This document shows, in pieces, positions 6,689 through 12,600 of a stretch of 12,600 bases of DNA. The DNA comes from Chloroflexota bacterium (GTDB lineage Bacteria > Chloroflexota > Limnocylindria > Limnocylindrales > CSP1-4): contig JACQEF010000186.1 of assembly GCA_016200745.1 (NCBI GenBank), positions 1-12,600 of the forward strand, given 5' to 3'. Position 1 is the first letter of the stretch; every line of letters starts with the position of its first letter. Under the pieces are notes generated by a model. It did no database searches and was not told the origin of the DNA. It saw only the letters and a list, made by a program, of their open reading frames with translations. Position numbers and translations under genes: made by a program.

Positions 6689-7441
6689 CTAGAGCCCGAG
6701 CTGGGCGAGCCGGGCGATCAGCGGCGTGGCCTCGTGGGTGTCCCGCCGGCCGAGCTCGATGGTCTCGCGGATCTGTCCGTCGCCGACGACCATGACCCGA
6801 TCGGCGTAGGCCGCCGCCTTGGCGTCGTGGGTGACCAGCACGATCGTCTGGCCGCGTTCGACGCAGGACCGCTTGAGCGCGTCGAGGATCTCCGTACCCG
6901 TGGTGTAGTCGAGGTTGCCGGTCGGCTCGTCGGCGAACAGCAGGGCGGGGCGGGTGACCAGGGCCCGGGCGACGGCGACCCGCTGCTGCTCGCCGGCCGA
7001 CAGCTGGTCGGGCTTGTGGTGCTCCTTGCCGGTCAGGTCGACGAGCTCGATGACGTCGCGGATGCGATCGGCCAGCTCGCCCCTGGTCGGGTCGCCGCCG
7101 GCGATCGTGAACGGCAGGGCGACGTTCTCCACGACGTCGAGCAGCGGGATCAGGTTGAAGGACTGGAACACGAAGCCGGTTCGGTCGCGTCGCAGCCGGG
7201 TCGCCTCGTCGTCGGACAGGCTGCCGAGGTCCTTGCCCTCGAGCGTGACCTCGCCCGAGGTCGGCCGGTCCAGCCCGCCGAGCACCTGGAGGAGCGTCGA
7301 CTTGCCGGAGCCGGACGGGCCCATCAGCGCCACGAACTCGCCGGCCTCGACCGACAGCGACACGCCGCGCAGCGCCTCCACCGTGGTGGCCCCGAGCGGA
7401 TACGTCCGGGTGAGGTGGAACGCCTCGAGGATGACCGTCAT
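6689..7441 (-). CDS. LolD/MacB-type ABC transporter ATP-binding protein
   Basis: The 250-residue cytoplasmic ATPase energises the FtsX-type permease that follows it by 9 nt in the same operon. All ABC motifs are present: Walker A GPSGSGKST (41-49), Q-loop Q93 in VFQSFNLIP, signature LSAGEQQRVAVARAL (147-161, with Ala for the first Gly, a variant found in this branch), Walker B ALLFADEPTGNLD (166-178; D171, E172) and switch H205 in LVTHD. FVFQSFNLIPLLDVVENVALP is the diagnostic stretch of the LolD/MacB/FtsE branch. A TACACT box (7454-7449) lies exactly 7 nt before ATG 7441, so the mRNA is probably leaderless and independent of the CAP-domain gene 42 nt upstream. The substrate is unknown. Confidence 0.95.
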   Translation of the reverse strand: MTVILEAFHLTRTYPLGATTVEALRGVSLSVEAGEFVALMGPSGSGKSTLLQVLGGLDRPTSGEVTLEGKDLGSLSDDEATRLRRDRTGFVFQSFNLIPLLDVVENVALPFTIAGGDPTRGELADRIRDVIELVDLTGKEHHKPDQLSAGEQQRVAVARALVTRPALLFADEPTGNLDYTTGTEILDALKRSCVERGQTIVLVTHDAKAAAYADRVMVVGDGQIRETIELGRRDTHEATPLIARLAQLGL

Positions 7442-7448
7442 GGGCGGG

Positions 7449-7454
7449 AGTGTA
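7449..7454 (-). promoter_or_regulatory. Leaderless-type -10 box of the ABC operon
   Basis: TACACT on the minus strand ends 7 nt before ATG 7441, with no Shine-Dalgarno in between. A small stem (CGGCC/GGCCG, 5-nt loop) lies just upstream, between this box and the stop codon of the CAP-domain gene, and may be the weak end of that transcript. GTGACC about 19 nt upstream is a poor -35. Confidence 0.5.
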
Positions 7455-7483
7455 CCCGGCCGTCCAGGCCGCGGGTCACCGGT

Positions 7484-8446
<963 letters not shown>

Positions 8447-8757
8447 CCGGTCCGGGACCTCCGTGGGCAGCCGGAACGGGTCCGGGTGCTGTCATCACCG
8501 TAGGTCTCGGACTGCCGTGCGTCCGTCGTGCGATGGTCCGGGTTGGGCGGGGTTCGGTGGTACCGGTAGGTTTGGGCCGGTGGTGGGACCATCGGTGCGG
8601 TCCGATGGATTCGGGCGGCTTCGGGGGCAGTCGGCGCAGGTCGCGCGACGATGAGCGCCGGGATGCACGTGGCCGGCGCGGCCGAGCGGGCGCTTCCCGC
8701 TATACTCCCGTCGCTCGGCCCGCCAGCCGGTGGGAGCGCCACGCACGAGCATCCCGC
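8447..8757. other. Intergenic region between the CAP gene and tRNA-His
   Basis: No convincing gene is seen in these 311 bp; open frames here lack start signals and protein-like composition. The region contains the CAP-gene leader with a TACGGT box (8502-8497, minus), an inverted repeat CCATCGG/CCGATGG with a 6-nt spacer (8589-8608), and next to the tRNA promoter a dyad AGCGGG/CCCGCT (8685-8701) that touches the TATACT box. Any role of the two dyads is unproven. Confidence 0.5.
8701..8706 (+). promoter_or_regulatory. -10 box of tRNA-His
   Basis: TATACT, the best -10 match in the window, lies 52 nt upstream of the tRNA. It directly follows a 6-bp dyad (AGCGGG/CCCGCT). No good -35 is visible at 16-18 bp. 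Confidence 0.5.
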
Positions 8758-8833
8758 GGTGGCCTTAGCTCAATGGCAGAGCATCGGATTGTGGCTCCGA
8801 AGGTTACGGGTTCGACCCCCGTAGGCCACCCCA
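8758..8833 (+). tRNA. tRNA-His (anticodon GTG)
   Basis: A complete cloverleaf folds by eye: acceptor GTGGCCT (8759-8765) pairs fully with AGGCCAC (8823-8829); D-arm begins TAGCTC; anticodon stem TCGGA/TCCGA encloses loop TTGTGGC with anticodon GTG at 8791-8793; T-stem ACGGG/CCCGT encloses TTCGACC. G at 8758 (position -1) faces C73 at 8830, the identity pair unique to tRNA-His. The CCA end is encoded (8831-8833). Confidence 0.97.
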
Positions 8834-8849
8834 CTTCCTGAGCACGAAA

Positions 8850-8877
8850 CGACCCTTCGCGAGGCCGCGGAGGGTCG
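8850..8877. terminator. Bidirectional terminator hairpin between tRNA-His and the hydrolase
   Basis: A 12-bp stem (CGACCCTTCGCG / CGCGGAGGGTCG, one T-G pair) closes on a 4-nt loop AGGC, 16 nt after the tRNA CCA end. On the minus strand it is followed by TTTCGT, a short T-run, so it can also end the sugar-transport operon that converges from the right. Confidence 0.75.
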
Positions 8878-8931
8878 ATCAATGTCGCCGAGGGTCCCTA
8901 TGCTGCTGTCACTTGGATGTCAAGTCTGTTG

Positions 8932-9924
8932 TCAACCCGCGGAATTCAAGAAAGTCCTTTCGACGCCTCGTGATAATCGGTCCCCGAGTTCACCTGCCGC
9001 CATGTTCAACACTGACCTGGCGGCAGCCGACGTTCCAAGGAAGTTGAAGAAGGCATGGGTCATCCCGAGCGCGCGGATCGCTACGACGGGCACGCTTGCA
9101 GCGTGGAGGCGATCGCAGTACGCCTCAGCCTCGTCACGGAGGACGTCGGCTTCCGCCGACACGATGACAGCCGGTGGGAGGCCGGCCGCGTCCGCGACGA
9201 GGAGCGGTGATGCGTTCGGGTCACGTGGATCGCCTTCGGAGCCCAGGTACTGAGACCAGAACCACGCCATGTCATCGGCCGTGAGCCCGAAGCCAGCAGC
9301 GTACCTTCGGTATGACGGAGTGTCCTGAAGCGCGCTCATCGCGGGATACAGGAGGAACTGGGAGGCCAGCAATCGACCTTCGTCGCGCAGGCGCCACGCG
9401 ACCACGGCTGCGAGGTTGCCTCCGGCGCTGTCTCCGCCTACGCCGACGTGGTTGGCATCGATCCCGAGCTCATGGGCGCAGTCGAGGATCCATCGCGTCG
9501 CGCCGACTGCATCGTCGACAGCGTGCGGGAACGGATGTTCGGGAGCAAGCCGGTATTCGACGGAGATGACCACGGCTCGCGCCCGATTGGCAATCGCTCG
9601 GGCAAGAGGGTCGTGTGAGCCACGGTTCCCAATCACCCAGCCCCCGCCATGGAAGAACACGAGACCAGGCGAGGGCTCCCGGACCCCGATCGGCCGATAG
9701 CAGGTCAGAGCGACGCCATGCTTCGCAATCGAGACATGGGAGATCGACTCGACGGATTCGGGCGTGCCGATCGTCTCGGCCATCAGGCGATCGTGCTCGG
9801 CCCGGAACTGAGCGAGGGGAAGTGAACGGAGGACGGGCGCCTGCGACTCAGGTGCAATCGCGGCCTCGATGTCGGGGTCGAGGTGCACGGATGTCCAGTT
9901 CCGCCAGTTGGGCGGCAAGCTCAC
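8932..9924 (-). CDS. Alpha/beta hydrolase of the hormone-sensitive lipase family (carboxylesterase)
   Basis: The 330-residue protein is a family-IV (HSL-like) esterase that hydrolyses carboxyl esters, usually of short acyl chains, in the cytoplasm. The oxyanion-hole motif is FHGGGWVIG (91-99), the nucleophile elbow GGDSAGGN (163-170; S166), the acid D260 in SAEADVLRDE and the histidine H290 in GMTHAF, all in standard order and spacing. EYRLAPEHPFPHAVDD (123-138) is diagnostic of the family. The N-terminal cap (1-60) begins SLPPNWRNWTSVHLDPDIE. No signal peptide is seen. GTG 9924 is the start, with GAAGGGA about 10 nt before it. It is the last gene of the transporter operon, 54 nt after the permease, so it may act on an esterified compound brought in by that transporter; this is an inference from context. 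Codon use is less GC-biased than in the left half of the window. Confidence 0.93.
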   Translation of the reverse strand: MSLPPNWRNWTSVHLDPDIEAAIAPESQAPVLRSLPLAQFRAEHDRLMAETIGTPESVESISHVSIAKHGVALTCYRPIGVREPSPGLVFFHGGGWVIGNRGSHDPLARAIANRARAVVISVEYRLAPEHPFPHAVDDAVGATRWILDCAHELGIDANHVGVGGDSAGGNLAAVVAWRLRDEGRLLASQFLLYPAMSALQDTPSYRRYAAGFGLTADDMAWFWSQYLGSEGDPRDPNASPLLVADAAGLPPAVIVSAEADVLRDEAEAYCDRLHAASVPVVAIRALGMTHAFFNFLGTSAAARSVLNMAAGELGDRLSRGVERTFLNSAG

Positions 9925-9978
9925 AAGTCGGGTCCCTTCACAAGGAGGATCGGCGCGGGACGGGAGCCATCCGGCGGG

Positions 9979-11007
9979 TCAGCCGCCCGCACGGAAACGG
10001 CGGCGCCGACGGTATTGATCGATTGCGACAGCGGCCACCAGGATCACCCCGATGAAGATGTTCTGGTAGAGCGGGTTCACGTTGATGACCTGCAGCCCGT
10101 TGTTGATCTCGGCGAAGAGGATCGCGCCAAGTGCGCTGCCAGCGATGGTCCCGATGCCGCCGAACAGCGACGTTCCGCCAATGATCACCGCGGTCACCAC
10201 CTGGAACGTCAATGACGCACCGCCGGCGGCTGGCGAAGCCGTGCTGAGGCGGGCAGCGCCGAGGATGCCGGCGAGGGCTGCGATTCCGCCACTTAGCGCG
10301 TACAGGCCAATGTCCATGCGCGCGACACGGATCCCGTTAGCGGCGGCGGCTGCACGATTGCCTCCGATGGCGCGGATGTTGTAGCCGACGACAGTCGATT
10401 CGAGCAGCACATGGAAGACGATGCCGATGGCGATCGCGTAGAAGATCAGGTACGGGACGCCCCCCAGCTCGCCTGCTCCGATGTTGATGAAGTCGTCCGG
10501 AAAGCCATAGACATCGGTGCCCCCGGTCAGTACGACGGCGATGCCGCCGGCAAAGAAGAACATCCCGAGCGTGGCGATCAGCGGCGGAACGTGCAGGTAG
10601 ACCGAGACCGAGGCGTTGATCACCCCCGCAGCGATGCCGACGCCGATCCCGCCTAGCACCGCCACGGGCCACGGGACGCCGTTCGTCATGAGCAGCCCGG
10701 CGACCACGGCGCCGAGGGCGTAGACGGCGCCGATCGAGAAGTCGAGCCCGCCGCCGACGAGGACCAGGGTCGACGCGCAGGCGACGATGAAGTACAGCGT
10801 GACCGCACGGAAGAGCTCGATCAGGTTGTCCGATGAAGCGAAGTCGCCGTTGATCGCGGCAAACGCCGAGCCGAGAAGAACGACGACAGCGATGAGTCCG
10901 GCCTGTTGGGTGTACCTGCTCCACGCAAGGCCAGATCTCCGGTCGGCCGCGGTCTCGTCCAACGGACTGCCGTCGGGCCGCGGCCGAACGGTCGCCGGTC
11001 TCGTCAC
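9979..11007 (-). CDS. CUT2-family sugar ABC transporter permease (RbsC/FrcC-like)
   Basis: The 342-residue inner-membrane protein forms the channel of a ribose/fructose/xylose-type ABC importer. After a 35-residue polar N-terminus it has about eight to ten hydrophobic segments. Family signatures are LVLVGGGLDFSIGAVYALGA (81-100), VPPLIATLGMFFFAGGIA (140-157), the cytoplasmic coupling loop YNIRAIGGNRAAAAANGIRV (209-228) and VIIGGTSLFGGIGTIAGSALGA (274-295). The C-terminus is short and strongly basic (QYRRRRRFRAGG). The GTG start (11007) overlaps the TGA of the preceding binding-protein/ATPase chimera by 4 nt (GTGA), indicating translational coupling. The protein appears intact; whether it has a functional ATPase partner depends on the chimera. 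The sugar cannot be predicted. Confidence 0.94.
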   Translation of the reverse strand: MTRPATVRPRPDGSPLDETAADRRSGLAWSRYTQQAGLIAVVVLLGSAFAAINGDFASSDNLIELFRAVTLYFIVACASTLVLVGGGLDFSIGAVYALGAVVAGLLMTNGVPWPVAVLGGIGVGIAAGVINASVSVYLHVPPLIATLGMFFFAGGIAVVLTGGTDVYGFPDDFINIGAGELGGVPYLIFYAIAIGIVFHVLLESTVVGYNIRAIGGNRAAAAANGIRVARMDIGLYALSGGIAALAGILGAARLSTASPAAGGASLTFQVVTAVIIGGTSLFGGIGTIAGSALGAILFAEINNGLQVINVNPLYQNIFIGVILVAAVAIDQYRRRRRFRAGG

Positions 11008-12521
11008 AGCTGCTCCTCGATGGGTCGATCGGACAGCGATCCGGTGATCAGACCGATGACTTCCTCCTTGGAGGTGTTGGCGATGTCGCGGACGCCGGCG
11101 ACCTGCCCGAGACGCATGACCTGGACGCGGTCAGCGACCGCGAACACGAAGTTCATGTCGTGGCTGACGCAGATCACCGTGTGGTTCCGGTCGCGCAACT
11201 CACGGATGAGGCCCACCGCGTGGGCGGTCTCGCGAACGCCAAGCGCGGCCGTCGGCTCGTCCAACAGCACGATTCGGGCTCCGGTCCGCATGGCTCGGGC
11301 GACGGCGATGATCTGGCGCTGGCCGCCGGAGAGCATGCCGATCTCGGTCCTGACCGAGCTGATCGTCACCTTGAGTTCGTCAAGGAAGGCACGCGACTCG
11401 GCATCCATCGCCTTGCGGTCGATCAGCCAGCCGCGACGCGGGAACTGCCCGAGGAACATGTTCGTTGAGACATCAAGCACCTCAACCAGCGCCAGGTCCT
11501 GGAACACGGTCGCCACGCCCGCCTGCCGCGCATCGGCTGCGCTGCGCAAGACGACCTGCCGGCCGGAGATCCGGATCTCGCCCTCGTCGGGGTGATGGAC
11601 ACCGCTGACGATCTTGATGAGAGTCGACTTGCCGGCCCCGTTGTCGCCTACAACGGCGAGCACCGTCCCTGGGTAACCGGTCAGGTCCACATCGGCCAAC
11701 GCGGTCACGTGTCCGAAGCGCTTGGTGATGCCGCGGAGCTCGAGCTCCGCGGCACCTGTGCCCTCCCACGAGAAGACGATGTTGATGTCCGGGTGCGCGG
11801 TCAGCATCTGGGAGGCCACATCGGCTGTCTTCGCGGGATCCGCGCCGTCAAACGCGGTCGCGACGACCGCGACATGCGCCGGCAGGTTCGCCTTGAATGC
11901 GTTGATGATTGTGTCGCCGATGCCGCCGGCCTGGTTCGTTATGATCCCGACGTTCTGCTGCCCTGGGCGCTTGGCGATATTGGCCGCGACCTGGGCGCCC
12001 TGCGTCGGATAGTCGGTGCCAACGGTGAAGTCCTGATTCTTTGTCGCGTCGCCCGTATTGAGCGTAGCGATGAACATCCCGTCCTTCTTAGCGCGCTCGA
12101 ACAGGGAGTCGTAGGCCGGCGGCGTGATCGGGACTGCCATGAGGGCGTCGTAATCCTGCGCGATGGCTTGCGAAATCCGATCGAGCACGAACTGGTCGTT
12201 GACCTGGAGTCCCGTCGGACCTTGCGTGACGCCCTTGATGTTGAGCTTGCTCGTCTCGGCGGCGAAGCACTTGTCGGCCGTTCCCCAGTCGGGATAGGCG
12301 GGCAACGGATTGGCGAAGAAGATCGACTTGACCCCGCCGATGGCCGCGCTGGCGCTGGCGGCCGCGCTGGCGCTTGGCGCCTCGGTGGCAGCGGCGGAGG
12401 CACTGCCGGTCGCCTCGGTTGCCGCGGCCGGACTGGCCGACCCGGACGATGATCCGCAGGCAGACACCGCAACGACTACCGCAGCGAAGACCGCCGGCGT
12501 GGCGAACTTCCGCAGGAACAT
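11004..12521 (-). CDS. Chimera: truncated sugar-binding lipoprotein fused in frame to an ABC ATPase
   Basis: Residues 1-258 are a CUT2 periplasmic sugar-binding protein (RbsB-like). They comprise a lipoprotein signal with lipobox VSAC (C22), a Ser/Ala-rich tether (23-62), and lobes starting GVKSIFFANPLPAYPDWGTA. LMAVPIT, TLNTGDA, VGTDYP, GQQNVGIITNQAGGIGD and INIVFSWEGTGAA follow. In the family INIVFSWEGTGAA is followed by roughly 80-100 more residues; here it continues directly as ELELRGITKRFGHVTAL, the start of a single-domain FrcA/RbsA-type ATPase. The ATPase (259-505) is complete: Walker A GDNGAGKST (292-300), Q341, LSGGQRQ (397-403), Walker B IVLLDEP (417-423) and H454. No membrane helix or stop separates the parts, and no in-frame start precedes the ATPase. 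ATG 12521 has GGAGGA 5 nt upstream. The lipoprotein signal would export the ATPase, so normal function is unlikely. A genomic deletion or assembly join is the simplest explanation. Confidence 0.9.
   Translation of the reverse strand: MFLRKFATPAVFAAVVVAVSACGSSSGSASPAAATEATGSASAAATEAPSASAAASASAAIGGVKSIFFANPLPAYPDWGTADKCFAAETSKLNIKGVTQGPTGLQVNDQFVLDRISQAIAQDYDALMAVPITPPAYDSLFERAKKDGMFIATLNTGDATKNQDFTVGTDYPTQGAQVAANIAKRPGQQNVGIITNQAGGIGDTIINAFKANLPAHVAVVATAFDGADPAKTADVASQMLTAHPDINIVFSWEGTGAAELELRGITKRFGHVTALADVDLTGYPGTVLAVVGDNGAGKSTLIKIVSGVHHPDEGEIRISGRQVVLRSAADARQAGVATVFQDLALVEVLDVSTNMFLGQFPRRGWLIDRKAMDAESRAFLDELKVTISSVRTEIGMLSGGQRQIIAVARAMRTGARIVLLDEPTAALGVRETAHAVGLIRELRDRNHTVICVSHDMNFVFAVADRVQVMRLGQVAGVRDIANTSKEEVIGLITGSLSDRPIEEQL
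11729..11754. repeat. 26-bp perfect palindrome on the fusion joint
   Basis: Thirteen-base arms (TGCCGCGGAGCTC and its reverse complement) meet at 11741/11742 with no spacer. On the minus strand it encodes the residues from A257 to G264 of the chimera, precisely where the binding-protein similarity ends and the ATPase similarity begins. The bases 11731-11752 contain the nested sites CCGCGG, GAGCTC and CTCGAG. Confidence 0.95.
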
Positions 12522-12527
12522 GTCTCT
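12522..12527 (-). promoter_or_regulatory. Strong Shine-Dalgarno of the transporter operon
   Basis: The run GGAGGAGAGAC directly precedes ATG 12521 on the minus strand, so GGAGGA lies 5 nt from the start and fixes it. An overlapping ATG (ATGGAGGAG) is out of frame. This is the only strong Shine-Dalgarno leader on the minus strand here, in contrast to the leaderless-type starts in the left half. Confidence 0.75.
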
Positions 12528-12553
12528 CCTCCATGTGTTCGTGCCAGTCGCCA

Positions 12554-12568
12554 GATCACATGATCCTA
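12554..12568 (-). promoter_or_regulatory. Candidate -10 box and start-site dyad of the transporter operon
   Basis: TAGGAT on the minus strand (12568-12563) is the best -10 candidate, about 41 nt before ATG 12521. Its upstream hexamer at 17 bp (TGCACT) matches TTGACA at only three positions. The dyad GATCA-CA-TGATC (12554-12565) covers the expected transcription start. The -10 overlaps the operator palindrome by four bases. Confidence 0.4.
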
Positions 12569-12584
12569 CCGAGTACTCGGTAGG
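12565..12584. promoter_or_regulatory. TetR-type operator palindrome (20 bp)
   Basis: A perfect 20-bp palindrome with half-site CCTACCGAGT lies upstream of the transporter operon and overlaps the candidate -10 box, so a bound protein would block transcription. The even symmetry, the length and the ACCGAG/CTCGGT arms are typical of TetR/AcrR-family sites. The half-site CTACCGA recurs at 12594-12600, 28 bp away, and is cut by the window edge. The regulator gene is not in the window. Confidence 0.6.
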
Positions 12585-12600
12585 TAGTGCAGACTACCGA

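Noticed and set aside
8533..8841. 102-codon plus-strand frame upstream of and through tRNA-His
   Set aside because: It runs through the tRNA gene and its promoter, has no ribosome-binding site, and its composition is Gly/Arg-rich.
11592..12452. 286-codon plus-strand frame opposite the chimera
   Set aside because: Antisense of a gene with a clear lipobox, ABC motifs and Shine-Dalgarno; no features of its own.

Overview
The window looks like a chromosomal piece of a high-GC bacterium. Most of it has the strong G/C third-position bias of Actinomycetota or high-GC Chloroflexota. The gene families (a DUF2236/MpaB-type oxygenase, a CAP-domain exoprotein with a long Pro-Thr linker, a solo BioY, a LolD/MacB-like ABC pair) and the frequent leaderless-type starts (a TANNNT -10 box only 6-7 nt before the start codon) fit an uncultured Chloroflexota such as the Limnocylindria, but the phylum is an inference and no marker gene fixes it.

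Layout. At 1-1517 a gene cut by the left edge (minus) and an exported M1-like gluzincin metallopeptidase (plus) diverge from a 55-bp double promoter. At 1518-3322 a DUF2236 protein (minus) and an unrecognised helical protein (plus) diverge from each other; the DUF2236 frame has lost its expected stop and reads on into the antisense of the peptidase. At 3464-8446 everything is on the minus strand: the CAP-domain secreted protein, a LolD-type ATPase, an 836-residue two-module FtsX/MacB permease and the biotin ECF S-component BioY. At 8758-8833 there is an intact tRNA-His(GTG) on the plus strand, followed by a strong hairpin.

From about 8890 to the right edge the base composition is visibly less GC-rich. 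This part holds a minus-strand operon transcribed from about 12560 leftwards: a CUT2 (ribose/fructose-type) sugar ABC transporter followed by a hormone-sensitive-lipase-family hydrolase. Its promoter carries a perfect 20-bp palindrome of the kind bound by TetR-like repressors, with part of a second copy at the window edge.

The most striking item is the first gene of that operon. The lipoprotein sugar-binding protein (RbsB-like) stops about three quarters of the way through its fold and continues in frame, with no linker and no membrane helix, into a complete single-domain ABC ATPase (FrcA/RbsA-like). A 26-bp perfect palindrome sits exactly on the joint. The chimera keeps a lipoprotein signal and every ATPase motif, which is topologically paradoxical. 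It is either a real deletion-fusion that should break the transporter, a novel architecture, or an assembly artefact; read mapping across 11700-11800 would decide.
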